Assembly: GCA_910591455.2 (NCBI GenBank) | Contig: OU342819.1 | Location: 4,649,001 to 4,713,000 of the forward strand | Origin: Pholis gunnellus | Lineage: Eukaryota; Chordata; Actinopteri; Perciformes; Pholidae | Length of the DNA stretch: 64,000 nt | Direction of reading: 5' to 3' | Shown: piece after piece, positions 1-12,409 of the stretch | Numbering within the stretch: the stretch's first letter is position 1 | Layout of the letters: every line of letters starts with the position of its first letter | Position numbers and translations under genes: made by a program | Notes under the pieces: model-generated | The model's database searches: none | What the model saw: only the letters and a program-made list of their open reading frames with translations | What the model was told of the DNA's origin: nothing

Positions 1-300
1 AGTCAGTGCGTGTGGCAACAGGATTACATTGTAACCATTTGACATTGTGGGTTAAATATAACTCCACATTATCTTGTTTGACGGTGGAATCTGTCAGACC
101 GCAAAATCCAAACTATGTGTGACATAACTCTGACTGGCTGACGCGCTGCTGTTTCTTCTCTCATCTCATAAGTTCAATAGTCATATGAGATAAGAAACTA
201 ATGGTAACCGGTGACTGGTCCATATAGAAGTCTACATGATTTAAAAAAAACAAAAAAAACTTTCTAGCACATTCTATTTCCTGAACTGTTTGTTACGTAC

Positions 301-580
301 CCAATTTAGCCAAACCAGCCACCAATATCCATAATACAACTAGATAAGGAGCCTGCACATGGTGCCACTTAAAGGTCACGACGGGTATTCCTGTGATGAC
401 GCTGGAGACATGGCCGTGTTCCGTCTGACTCGAGTTGGATTTGGACTCAGATGGCGGCTCCGGGTGGGAGCCTTGCTGCGTCGGCGCCGCGTCCCCGTTC
501 ACGGCCGGGATCCCCGAGGTGAGGCGGATCAGTAACACCGACCCCAGCAGCCAAAGGTGTACATATCCGCAGCGTTGCAT
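301..580 (-). CDS. slc9a3: First coding exon (exon A) of an NHE3-type Na+/H+ exchanger; rest of gene outside window
   Basis: Encodes a signal-peptide-like N-terminus followed by VVTFKWHHVQ and YLVVLWILVAGLAKL, the start of the first membrane segment of plasma-membrane Na+/H+ exchangers. The VVTF-W-HVQ-PY pattern is closest to NHE3 (apical exchanger of kidney, gut and fish ionocytes) as I know it. An in-frame stop lies just upstream, so I take the ATG at 580 (MQRCGYVHLW) rather than a GTG further out. The exon ends in a clean donor (G|GTACGT, exon base 301), phase 1, after 93 codons. The remaining exons must lie at coordinates below 1. The short extracellular stretch between signal and membrane segment is rich in Ser, Pro and Glu and has one NSS glycosylation-type site. 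NHE2 or NHE5 are less likely alternatives. Confidence 0.8.
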
Positions 581-2320
581 TTGATGAAAGTAACGCACGA
601 AATAGAGTCAAAAAATGTAAATGTCTCTCAGATGTTGAGGAGGTGAACTGTCTGCACCAAGGCTGAAGCACCGGACAGTGTGTCACACCTCTTATCCCTC
701 CTTTTTTCTGTGTCTTTGGGCTTCCTCTGTCTTACTCACTGTTTACTATCACTTACTATCTCTTCACTACTCTTTCCCTCTAGTGCTGCATCTTTCTATC
801 TCAGTCTGCGACTTTGTATCCTCCCACGGTCCGCAGCGATGCAGTGAATTCAGAAGTGTGCAGAACCTCGGACTCAGCCGTTTATATGTAAAATATCTCC
901 TCTATGACTAAGGTTGTGTGTGTGTGTGTGTGTGTGTTTAGGAGTAACGGATGTCCAAGAAAGGTCTCCGGTTATTCAGTCACGTTTGAAACGTTGACCA
1001 GTCATTACTCTGTGCTTTCCGGCCTCTGAACGCATCAACTCAAGTTTGTCATGTGTGTGTCTGGGAGTGTGTGGGGGGGGGTGGGGTGATGGAGCAGAGG
1101 TCATTTGATGTTGAACAGCTACCTGAGCGTGAGTGCAGTAACACTTCCACTGGCTTTGTCTCACTGCGTTGTGCTGAGTAATGATTGACGGTGACGTTAC
1201 TCAATCCTGGTTAAAGACTCCCAGTCCCTTAACGTGAGGGAGAGATGAGAAAGCTGTCCTCCAGCAGTCCCGAAATAAACTCCTCGTGCAATATAATGGG
1301 GAAGAAAGTCCCTGAATAAGATCATTTCTTTGTGTTGTCTGGAACTTTTTGACTTGAAATGTATGATACACCTTTGTAAAGTCCAAAAACTGTCAGAAAC
1401 ACATCAATGAGCCTTGTGATGCACCTGTCCTCTGAAGTTTATTTTGACTCAACCCTGCATGTGCTGTCCCGGTGCAGTACTCACTGAAGCACCACTGCCC
1501 AGCTGTTTAAAGGTAGCATTTGTAATCTTCTTCAAAAGACGTTTTGAAGGACGTGTCGTCATTATTGCCGACTTGTCGACTTTCTTGATAGATTTTGCAA
1601 CTTTTGGAGCTAGCGACTTTCTTTGGAAAATAGCTGGCAGCACCGAGCTACGTTTTTAGGTTGGATCATTTTAAATCGTATATTTTTAGAGGCCTACTCT
1701 CGCTAAAATCTCAAGACTACCAACCCCCTAGCTTTAGGTGAATTACTTTGTATAGTTGTGAGCCATTATTACAGAGTCATGTCATCAGTAGAAACCAGTG
1801 GACTTGGCGCTGAGGGCCACACACAGGGTGGGGAAGTATGAGGAGACCGACTGACACATTTCATGAGATTTATCGACTGTATGAAGAATATAGAGTAACG
1901 GCAGCCTTGTCCTTTACATGACCACTACAGTTACATCACTCCAAAGTGAAGGTAGATTAGTCTACTTATGCTAACAATTAGGCTACATACTGTGCTTATT
2001 CCCATAAGAGCTGATTCGTTATGATGGTTTGTTTTGTCCAGGTGTCCCGTCCTGTGTGAGCATGACAGGAGACAATAGCCTCAGTGTGAAGACCGGTTTA
2101 GTGATTTGATACGTAAGCTGTCGTACAGTCACAGGTGTGAACCAGTATTACTCTACGAATAAAAGGACAAAGATATCTGAGGTTGCTCAGATGGAAATAT
2201 ATTGTATTATTTGAGTTGATATAACTCAGCATAATTACTAATTACATAATGTGATGACCACTACTTAGTTTTGTCTATTGAATAGGTAAAGCAGCTTCTT
2301 ATGTGATAGACGTCTTCTTG
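581..2320. other. Non-coding stretch between exon A and a transposon
   Basis: No coding exon is recognisable on either strand. It contains a GT microsatellite near 916-937 and a G-rich tract near 1073-1086. No exchanger exon 2 was found here on the minus strand, which matters for interpreting exon B at 7470-7791. Confidence 0.6.
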
Positions 2321-2328
2321 GTTTCTGA

Positions 2329-3153
2329 CAGTGGTGGAAGAAGTATTCAGCTCCTTGAAGTACTAATACCTCACTGTGAAAATACAAAAATTCAAAAGTA
2401 TTATCTGCTAAACTATCTTAATTAAAGTATGAAAAGTACTCATTGTGCAGTAAAGATGTTCCCTGTCAGTGTTTTACTATTATATTGATGTTTCTGAATT
2501 AATAGAATTGCTACATTAAGGGGAGACACTACAGGCAAACACATTGTTGAGATTTATGGTCTATTTTGGTTCCATAACATCTTTCAGACGATAAGAAAAC
2601 ATCCAAAATACACATTTATATTTTACCACTTTGTCTGTTTGGGTTTGAAGATTTCTCCTTAATTCACCAACAGCTAGCGTTGGATAATGCCTCATTTGCA
2701 TATTCAAACAGAACATTTCATAAAACTCGTAATACAAAAGAATATTGTTTTTTATACCGTTCACCTGTCGAGCTCAGAACATCTGTCGTTTTGAAGCTTC
2801 GTGGCGATGCATTTTCTAGATGATCCAACAGGCTTTTCATTTAGCTTAATAAGTAGGAGAACTTTCTCAACCCATGAAGTAACACTTCATCCTTCAGTTT
2901 ATCAGAAAAATTATAATTCAAAATCAACAGATTTGGAGATAAATGGTTTTCACTGGACAGCCATAAAAAATTGTAATATGAAAAGTAACTACAGCTGTCA
3001 AATACAAGTAGTGGAGTAAAAAGTACCATTTGACCATCTGAGATGTAGCGGAGTAGGAGTCGAAAGTTACATAAAATGGAAACATTAAAGTAAAGTACCT
3101 TGAATTCGTACTTATGTACAGTACTTGAGTAAACGTACTTCACTCCCCCACTG
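2329..3153. mobile_element. Non-autonomous hAT-like DNA transposon with intact ends and 8-bp target duplication
   Basis: The element starts CAGTGGTGGAAGAAGTA and ends TACTTCACTCCCCCACTG, which are imperfect inverted repeats. It is flanked on both sides by the identical 8-mer GTTTCTGA (2321-2328 and 3154-3161), the target-site duplication length of hAT transposons. The body is full of AAGTACT/AGTACTT motifs and has no transposase. Related copies or fragments occur near 5070, at 13677-14335, 38745-38960 and 57210-57770. Open frames inside it are not genes. Confidence 0.85.
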
Positions 3154-3161
3154 GTTTCTGA

Positions 3162-5160
3162 TGTGCTGATAATCCTCTTTATAAGAACACCTATAGCTGC
3201 ACAGTCAAGCATGATCGGCCCCGTTCGGCCTTATTAACTAATGACCTCATATGTCTTGCTGAACGGTAGCTGGCCTTTAACTTAAACACTTCAATCATTC
3301 TAAAGTGGCCACAGCTCTGTGCACACTTCCAGCAGCCACAGAGACAGGTCAACGGACTTCATGGTGAAAAGAAAAGATCACGTAGAGGTTGTTTTCAGAC
3401 CGGGAGTTACGGCAGCTACAGTTAAGGATTGTAATAGAAGTTATTGTTTGTCAGGCTGCTCAATGAAGTGAGTCATTTGTGACCGAGCAGACTATAAAAA
3501 AGATAAATGACAACGTCACCAACCTCATAAGGGGGCGACCTGTTGGGAGTGAAAAGGTCAGAACCTAAACAAAATTAACCTAAACTTCTGCAATGCAATT
3601 TTGACTATACGAAAATGTAGAATGTATAAAATAGGAAGCTTTCCAGCCTGTGACAGATACACAAACCTGCATTCATTGTCCATTGTCCTTCAATTAGCAC
3701 AGAGCAGAGGGACTCGACTACAGTGGGAACGAAAGAAAGCAAGCATTGTAAATCTGTGAGGAGGAAATAAGATCTGAAGAAAATTGATGCCCTTGTCTGA
3801 GCTACGATGAGTACGTATAAAGTCAACATTTGAATTGCGCCCGTATTGTTTGAGTTCAAGCAAGTTTACTCTATAAAATCGATTTGTTCCTTTAAAGATA
3901 CGTTTGTCAAACCAACCACAAACACGAGTTCTTCTTGGAATGAGTGTATGTCAAGTTTCCCAACATATTAAAGTTAAGGGTAGGCTAATGGTGCAGGGCA
4001 GTCAAACATTTATGAGTCCTTTTATCTCTGTATCCATAAAGGTTTAATCCCGGTATGAAATAGTGGATTTAGTGGGAACATTTCGGAGATGTCCTCTAAT
4101 CCCTGAGTCAATGTTTGCCTTCTACGCAGCCTTTGCTCTCTCTGACGTTTTCTATTTAGACAATTTCAAGTGTGGGCTCAAGATTTCCTTAAGGAACTGT
4201 GGGGATGAATGTTGTCTTTTGCAATCTTAAGAAAATTGTTCAAAACCCATGCTTGCAAATCAGATTTTAGATTTCAACAAATGTAAACTATGCTGAGTGA
4301 AATTTAAATCATGCAACCTCTCAAACTTCTGAAGTTTGGAAGCATTCCTTTTCACAAAAACTCAAAAGACAAATGTCAGTAGCTGCAGAAACAGCTGCTA
4401 AAAATCACACAAAACTATATTTCTTTGTTATCACTAATAATCTCTACTGTCAGTACAAACACAGCTGTAACATTTTCAGCCTAAAGGCAGCGCAGATGAC
4501 CGCTGAAGCTGCCAAGGCGTCTGACTTCATTGTTTGGTTACCAACCTCCGTTATTTCCTGCATCCTATACAGACAACCACAGTCCTGTATTTATGCCAGT
4601 GGAGGTGTACACAAACACATGCACGCAGAGACACACACACAAATGCATGCTCATTCATTTACATTGTCCACAGTGCCACAACCCATTTGCGTCTGTTGTG
4701 TATACGTGACATGCTAATGACCGTCCTAGGACAAGACACATGCTTCCTCTGGCGAAGGTCAATCTCTCTTAATGGCCCCAATTATGTAAAATTCCTTATT
4801 TCAGAAGTGGATTTTAAAAATTTGATTTGATTCACATACATCTTAGAAAAACGTGTAACGTGTTTTTATCCCACGTATAAATATTTTACAAACCCAGTTG
4901 CACGCAAACCCTAAACCTTGGAATGAGCTATGACGACTTATTAAATACCATTAACCACATCCTGGCATGTGGTTATTTTATAAATTAACGGTTTCTTGAT
5001 TGAATTTCCATAAAAATCCCTTTATCACCTCACGTAAATTAATATACAGCATTAAAGATAGTATACACATCGCCATTGGTGGAAAGTGACAAAGTACATT
5101 TCCTCATGTACAAGTGTGAGGTACATTATTTAAAGTTACTGTGGAGAATTTAAGAATTAA
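3162..5160. other. Non-coding, no gene recognised
   Basis: No exon with splice sites and recognisable protein similarity was seen. A degraded left end of the same hAT-like family (TTGGTGGAAAGTGACAAAG) lies near 5078. A short CA-rich stretch is near 4620-4640. Confidence 0.5.
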
Positions 5161-5164
5161 AAGC

Positions 5165-5960
5165 ATTATTTAGTAGAATTTATAGCACCCCTAGTGGTGA
5201 ATGAAATTGTCACAATGATGAGAATGTAAATTATGTTAAGAGTCACAATATATTTACTTATGGAATGTAATATAGGTTTACAGGATGTTTACTTATAGAA
5301 GATATTATATGTTTGCAATAAGTTTACTTGTAGGAGTCTTTTAACATAATCATTGGAAGTGTTGAACCAAAGTACAGTCACATCGTTATGGGGGTTCTGA
5401 GCCATGAGGCAGAGAGATCAAAGGGGACACAGAGGTGCTGGACAAATGGCCAAGGAAGGAGGAGGAGAACCGGAGACAACTGAAGGGAAGCAGACGGCCA
5501 TAAAACAGAGAGCACTCCTGGGTAACACCATGCGGTCCCAGGTCAGAGGTGATGTCAGAGGTGATGTCACAAGGGGTCTAGCCATTGAGATGAGCAGTGG
5601 ATCGATGAAGGAGGCGTCAGAGCGATTGGAAGCCAATCACTGACCCCAGAAGACGGCCTTTGTGTTTTACGACAGATTTGGGACACTTTCCGACCATCAA
5701 AGGACATAAAAGGACTGTTTGCGAGGACGTGCGCCGGGCCATGGTAGTTCGCTTTGCAGGATCCGACTTGGTCGGGCCTGTGAGTGGAGTTGCACGTGGT
5801 CTCTGCTCTCGAGATGCATACTATCGATAGTGTATTATAGATTATAATTGTCATCATCAGTTTACAGTCGTCATTGTTTAATTAAATACTGTTTTGAATT
5901 TGGACCGGATCGAGTTACTTTATGATGCGCCTGCGCAGAAAGAAGTAAACACAGCAGCGG
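5165..5960 (+). mobile_element. Possible solo LTR-like element (weak)
   Basis: The stretch has an order that resembles a long terminal repeat: a TATA-like ACATAAAAGG at about 5704, then GC-richer sequence, then an ATTAAA-type signal near 5881 followed by a T-rich stretch. A purine-rich open frame at 5404-5643 contains a short direct repeat (GTCAGAGGTGAT twice near 5543-5566). I could not fix TG...CA ends or a target duplication, and no gag or pol sequence flanks it. It may equally be unique sequence. Confidence 0.25.
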
Positions 5961-6559
5961 CCTTGCGCTTCCTCCACCAGTTTCAGCCTCAACATTACTA
6001 CATGGAACTTTTTAACTGGTTGAAACAGTCTCAATTAATACTGAAGCCTATGTATGACCTACATAAGCAAACAAGACCACCGATGGCTGTTTCTATATAG
6101 TTATTCTGTATGCCTGTCTTCAGTTCCGATTCTCTGCGAAATCAGACAAAGTGATTTACTGCATGCAGGTTCTCCAGAAACTACTTCAGCTAAGACTCTA
6201 ACAGGGACCAGCCCAACAGCGGCTCCCTCCCCGCTGGGGGCCAACACCAACACCACGCTGATGGAGGCCCGGGCTGAACCACTGGAGGGAAGGGAGGCAC
6301 CGCAGAACCTCAACCCGGACTATGGGGGGGCAGACTGTCAGACCCTGCTACTGTAAAAGGTTAAGACGCTTGGAGACGCCAAAATCAACACAAAATGAAT
6401 GTTCCACGTAGCAGCTTTAAGTGTTTCCACTTTATATTGTGTCATACTTCTACTCCACTTTTTATTGAAATAAGTGGGATGGACAAAATATTAGAAAAGC
6501 CTCTGAGTATTAGGTGAAACAAACTCCAGCTTCCGAAATGACCATCAAATTCATTCAAC

Positions 6560-7080
6560 ACCTCAAAAACTGACCATTACAACTTCCATGAAGCCTAGAA
6601 TTTGGAGCTTTGGTTGTCGTTTTCATGGATTCTGGACGTCGCAAGTGACTCAAGGTGGACTCTTAGTATACCCGAAGGCTGAATGAGATATTTTTAGGCA
6701 ACCAATTAATTTTCACAAGCTGAAAACACACTTTGAAAGGGTTAATGTTCTAAAATGAAAACATGGACAACTCCCAGACTGGACAACGCTGGTAGCGACC
6801 TGTCAATCACCGTGTAGCCCCGCCGTAAAGCATACCCTGCTTTATGGTCTATTTGACTCTAAATGGACCATAGTTTACTAAATGAACATCATGCTGTATT
6901 AAAGAAGACTTGAAACTAGACATTGAGACCATAAACTCATGTTTACAATGTTTACTGAGGTAATAAATCAAGAGAGAAGTTGAGTCATTTTCTCATAGAC
7001 TTCTATACAACCAGAGGAGTCGCCCCCTGATGGACATTAGAGAGAATGCAGGTTTAAGGCACTTCCGTGACCCGAGGAGG
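6560..7080. repeat. Interspersed repeat of a type common in percomorph fish
   Basis: The run from the CGACCTGTCAATCAC region (about 6796) through GCATACCCTGCTTTATGG (about 6830) and TTCTCATAGACTTCTATAC (about 6990) to GGAGTCGCCCCCTGATGG (about 7016) matches, from memory, a dispersed repeat seen very often in percomorph introns and intergenic DNA. It has no coding capacity. Exact ends are uncertain. Confidence 0.6.
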
Positions 7081-7089
7081 TTGCAGCCA

Positions 7090-7160
7090 ATAATATAATA
7101 TAATATAATATAATGTTATATAATATAATATAATATAATACAATATAATACAATATAATC
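7090..7160. repeat. TATAA/TAATA pentanucleotide microsatellite
   Basis: An A+T-only tandem repeat built on a 5-bp unit (ATAAT), interrupted by TGTTAT and by two AATAC variants near 7140-7155. Confidence 0.85.
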
Positions 7161-7469
7161 TGAAAAGAGTTTTACTTTTAAAAGTATAAATGCAGGACTT
7201 TTTCTTGCTGTACACTGTGTCATTGATAATTTTACTAAACTAGAGGATCTACGTACTTCTTCCAAAGCTGCTATCAACCATCTTCACCTTGGAAGTGTGA
7301 ATTCTGCATTCTACTCACTGACTAATGACAATCTAATTTTTCCTCTAATTAAGTCACCGCAACAAGTTTATAAAACAATATGCTAACCTAAATGATATTT
7401 ACTGATCAAATAACCCTTTGGGGTGTACTCCAGATAAGCCCTGCATAGACAAGGCTTGATAGGACTCAC

Positions 7470-7791
7470 TGATCTTGCAGAGCCAGCTGACCAGGATCCA
7501 AAGGGCCACCAGGTAGGGGGTGGAGACATGGTGCCACTTCCAGCTCACAATAGGCAAAGTGGTTATGGGCCCCCCTCCATGACCACCTTCTCCGGCAGCA
7601 CTTTCATGATGATCACTGTCACCATGTCCACTGTCGGTGCTGGAGTTTGTGGTGGTCCCTTGATCGTTGTGTCCTGTGTCCTCAGAGCCAGGGTCAGCGT
7701 CGTGTCCCGTCTGCTCACTGGCCAGGCTGGGGCCTCTGGACGCCATCAGCAACATGCAGAGAAAAAGAGCAAATCGCCTTGTAGCTGCCAT
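7470..7791 (-). CDS. slc9a3: Second NHE3-type first coding exon (exon B)
   Basis: Starts at an ATG giving MAATRRFALFLCMLLMA, a good signal peptide. A His/Gly/Asp-rich linker follows with many HG, HD and GH pairs, then LPIVSWKWHHVSTPYLVALW and ILVSWLCKI, the start of the first exchanger membrane segment. The SWKWHHV form is what I know from fish NHE3. Coding sequence ends after 107 codons plus 1 nt at a consensus donor (A|GTGAGT), the same phase as exon A. No downstream exchanger exon was found between this exon and exon A, so it probably splices over exon A to shared exons beyond the window, or it is an orphaned duplicate. Joining to a GN-starting exon 2 would put Ser or Arg where exon A gives Gly. 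Confidence 0.8.
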
Positions 7792-8380
7792 GTTTGGGGA
7801 GAGTCACGACACAAACTCTTGATGCAAAACGTTATTTAGACTGTTGACTCAAGTGCTCAGGTCCACCTCAGATAATGAGTCTTTCATTCCTCTCCTGCGT
7901 CCCCTCCTTCCCCTTCAGGTCACTTTTACTTTGTTCTTACTGAGGTCCACATCTTCACCTGGCCTGAGCATTGTGGCCCCGGTCTCTCCTCTCTGCCAAG
8001 GACACAGCTATTTACAGCAGGTGAAGCTCAGCCCATTCTGATGCTCGTCTGTCTCCTCCCACTCTGTATCCTGACCAGCTAGTTTGGCTACTTTGCTCAA
8101 TGGAAGATTTGATGTTCTCGTCCTTACTTGGCTATTATTATATTTGGGTGTTGAAGCTTCATAAGCAAGTTTTCACTGATGTTAAACTTCCAGATTTATT
8201 GCGAGGTATCCTAATTTTAGAAGCTATTTCTTGTTTGAACACATTTTAAGTCCTTAAACAAACAAACAACTTAATAAGAGCTTGAATAAAGTGGGTGGTA
8301 TGTTTCTTGATTTGAAAAAAACTTTTTTTAAATCCCACATCTTATTTTCTTTGTCTTGGCCATGATTTCTATTTTCCAGA
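7792..8380. other. Upstream of exon B; no gene
   Basis: This would hold the exon B promoter. I see no clear TATA box or other decisive motif. Several pyrimidine-rich runs lie between 7880 and 8065. Confidence 0.4.
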
Positions 8381-9000
8381 TTAAAGGGGAACCCCACCAA
8401 TTCCACATATCAAACTCAGTTTACTAGTCATGAGGAGCACTAGTCAGTGTTAACAAATACTTGATTGGTTGATCGACAAAATAAAGCAACTCTTTTTGAT
8501 AAGCGTCTCAGTTTCTCAGTTCTGAAGATTTGCTGCTTTTTCTTGTCTTCTGTGAACATAAATTAAATTAAATTAATTTCTAAAAACAAGCAATTTAAAG
8601 ACCACACATTGGGCTTTAATAATTTTTTTGTACTTTCTGTCATTTTATAAACCAAACAATTAATTAGTTAATGGAGAAACTACTTGGCGGATTAATCAAT
8701 AACGAAAATAAACATTTGTTGCAGCCTACGTGTCTGAAAACACAAACCTACCATAGCAGTGAGATAGTGACCCATCAAGTGATGCTATTTGTTGCATTAT
8801 GGGAAATGTAGGAACCAGCATTTTTGGAATTTACGCCATATTAGGTACTAAAAGTCAGAATATGTCATCCTTTTGCTGTATTGATTTTGAACATTCAGTG
8901 AGAGATGTACTGTATGACCAGACTGCTTCACACATCTTTGTAATGGAGTTCAATGGGGTCAGAAGCACAAGCACGTTTACCCATATTATCTAAACCAGCG
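8381..9000. mobile_element. TTAA-type MITE fragment interrupted by another repeat
   Basis: Begins TTAAAGGGGAACCCCACC, a terminal motif typical of TTAA-targeting miniature elements in fish. Its internal GCATTATGGGAAATGTAGGA (about 8794) is also familiar from such elements. The sequence is split by a different repeat at 8461-8729. The right terminus was not identified. Confidence 0.45.
8461..8729 (-). repeat. Interspersed repeat with GGGCTGCAAC-type end, nested in a MITE
   Basis: Ends TAATCAATAACGAAAATAA then TTTGTTGCAGCCTA, the reverse complement of the start of a widespread fish repeat (GGGCTGCAACTAAC...). Other copies lie at 17460-17640 (lipe intron 1) and near 52860-53000. Non-coding. Confidence 0.55.
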
Positions 9001-12000
9001 GGCCATGGCATCAAATGTTGGTGACAACAAAATGATAAAATGGAAAGAAGAAATACATTTTTTTTATTAAATACACAAAATAATGCATTTTTTTGTGACT
9101 TTGTCCAAATATTTCCCTTTTTCTCTGTAAGATTCCGGCTAGTTTTACCTCTTCATTGACTGACATTAAAAACGAACCAATTAGTGAGGTTACAGAGAGA
9201 CGTGGCTTAATGTTAAGGGGTCAGAAGCCAAACACATTGGTAACCAGTGAATAAAAGGTTATTATCCAAATTGTTTGGGTCACTTCCTGGTTCAACTCTG
9301 ACCCTTCACGTAGTTGCGTGTAAAGGCAAATAATAAACAATAAGATCCAAGTTGTAAGATGCGACATGTATTCTATGTGGCCTCCTGAAGCAAATTTTAC
9401 GTGGACATGATTGTTATCACATCAACCAGGATTTTGAGAAATATGAAATATCATACTGTGTCTCATTGGCAGCTTGCAGGCTAAATAAAGAATAGAACAA
9501 TTTAGACAAACTGGCACCGCCTACAGACCTTTCTATCCCTCACCCTTGCCTGCTGACTATCGCTGTGCGTGTGTTCCTCAGAGTTTGACATACATTTGTA
9601 TTCAGTAAGAATCAAATGCTATGAGGACAGGAAGGCAGTGTGACTCGTTTGTCTCCCTTATTGGAAAGGAACACCTGCACCCCCAACATCCCCTCCTCTT
9701 GGCCACACTGCACAACAGTGACTGTGTTGAGCCTTCATTGCCACTATACATGTGTGTTTAGGTGACAGAGACTTGTAAATTAGCCTTAGTTTGGACATGC
9801 CGTTTCTTTTCTCACGAGTCGTTAATCGAGGTTTTCCTCCCTGCTGGCCACAATACCTTTAGTTAAAATATAAACAGCCGCTCCTAATCTCCTCGGAGGG
9901 ATTAGTAGATTAGGAAATGTTCGATCAGGGCCTTTCCAGAAATCAAGTGTTTAACAGAGATCCCAAAAAACAAATATAGATAAAAAAAGAGTGTTGAAAT
10001 AAATCCTGTTTCTTGTCTCATTGGCAAGGAGAGCTAGGGATGTTTAATGAGGAAATTAGACTTTTTGTGCATTAGCCTTTCGATGAATAAGATTAAAACT
10101 GAATTCGTAATTTGACTCTCTTCAGTTTCACATACTTCCTGGATCGATAAGACACGGCGAAGTTACATATCTGGGTCTCGAGTGCTGTCGATAACAAGAA
10201 AATAGCTAAACTGCTCAAAGTTGTACTGCATTGCATTGATAAGAAATTCTTAAAATTAAGAGGCACATAATCAGGAATAATTGAAGTATTTTTGTTATGG
10301 ATTTGCACCAACATCTTCCTCCTAATCCCGTGACCTAACTTTTCACTACATTTCCTCGAAATCTGGAAACAAGTGTTTGATGTATATCAATGACAAGAAA
10401 ACACAAAGCAGAACTAACATTTAAGGAAATCTAAGGACAACAAAGAGGCAAACAAAAAGGGCCAGAAATATTAATAGTCTCTCTCCAAACCCCGATACGA
10501 TTAGCTGCCTAAAGGAGACATCAAACCACAACGAATCAAACCTCAAAGAAAGCTGCCCCTTCCCTTTCCGTGTCCCGGAGGAGAACACCAGCATGGACTT
10601 CAGGGGAGCTGTTTGCACGGCAGCTCTGTTGACAGTTTATGAGTAAACTGGCTACATTGATTGCTGCCATGGCTAAGCAGAGATCTGACACCTCGTGTCT
10701 AAGGTCAGTGGTAATCAGAGGGTCAACAAAGAAGTGGCCGTGGTCGTAACTTGACCTTTGTCAACGGGAAACTGCTTGGAGGGTTTGCTATCATCACAAT
10801 GTCATCTTCTTGAGTCACAAATGCAACAAATCAGCATCCGTTTGTTGAAGTGTAGCGCAACTATTAGTAAACGATCAAATGAAATAAAAAAATAGACAAA
10901 TCTGACTTCACGGAACCACAGACTGTATGGGTTACAGCTGCTGCGGTGGCATCACATCACATGTCGCATTGAATCAAAGAAAACTTGAGGCGACTGACTC
11001 CGAGCCTAGATCTGGGTACAAAAAGGATCAAACGCAGTTATCATTTGATTGGAGAGAGTCATAACTGCAGCTCAGTGATTGTATGCACACAGTGGAGACA
11101 CACAGTGCCACATAAAGCTCGGACAGCAGGGTCGGGGTTAGTATAGTCACTCTGTCATCATCTTGAGCACTGACTTGCATTTTAGGTGACGGGAAATTTA
11201 CAGTAGAGAATGCTGAGTCACAGAGAGGAAGAATCCTCAGGGCGTCACAGAGAAAACTAAATATCCTCATTCTTGTGATCGCGATCATTTACGAGTTTTC
11301 AGTGTAATTATTTGGATAAGTTCTTGTCTCAGACGATCCCTCATTGAATGATCTGACAGGCTTGTGTCTGTCAATGAATGCCCATTTTATTCCCTTTAGT
11401 TTCTGTCTTGACAAATCTACAACAAATCACAATGACAGGGATTATTCCTATCCGACCGATATATTTCTTCATAGTTTCCACATAGATGACCCAATTGCCT
11501 GACACTCGGCTAAACAAACACAACTGCATTCTTCCCACTCCTGAATGTCGCTGTTAAAGTAAAGTCCCTGCATGTCCATCTGCCTCCCAGTCTGTTTATG
11601 GTGTCAAACTGCAGAGGAGAGGATGTTAAATCGGAGCAGTGAAACCTGCATGGACATCAGTGGAATGAGGGACGCGTCTAAATTTACGGTTCAAGTGACA
11701 GAAATGTTGAACCAACAGAAGATCACTGAGGTGACCTTCTATCTGTGCACTATTGCTGAATATACTGTGTACTGTAAGTGTATAATAACTAAAGAACAGG
11801 AGCTACAATATAAACATCAACAAAACTAGTGTACTTTCCACACGGCGTCATATCGACACCTGAATGCTGCGTCACACACGATAAACGACCACAATAAAGA
11901 CCACGCCCCATAAATTAGTCAACTGATTGATTCTGCAGAAAACATGAGGCACCTCCAACCGGGTGTTTCAGAGAGACATTTTGAATTTCACAAGGTTATT

Positions 12001-12409
12001 CACTCACCTCGGCAATTTCAACTGAGCGTCAGTTCACTCATGACGTCGTCTGCCATCTTAACACGGTCGATGGTCCTGAGGAAAACCTCGGCCTGACACG
12101 TGATGCTGTTCAATGAGATAAGAAAGCACAGAATGAATTCCCTCACATTAGCCTGCAGATTGAAACACCTGAGTTCACCCTTTGAATTGTATTTTACAGG
12201 CTTTACATGGTGAGAAGTATATCATCAACATCTTTTCACTTGCATATATTTATTTGTTTTAAAAATGTGGTTCAGAGGACATTGTGCAAATTCATACAAC
12301 TTATTATATTATAATTCCAAATTCTCGGGCAGTAATTCATTATTTTTCTCCAGAAAAAAATGATTGAATTGATAACCTGTAGGATTATTAAAATGTTTCT
12401 ATTGCACAA
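9001..12409. other. Gene-poor stretch, nothing identified
   Basis: No exon chain, RNA gene or clear transposon was recognised. Open frames here are short and have neither splice sites in phase nor protein families that I know. Confidence 0.45.

Noticed and set aside
2841..3212. 123-codon minus-strand frame
   Set aside because: It lies largely inside the hAT-like non-autonomous element and extends past its end; it does not resemble transposase.
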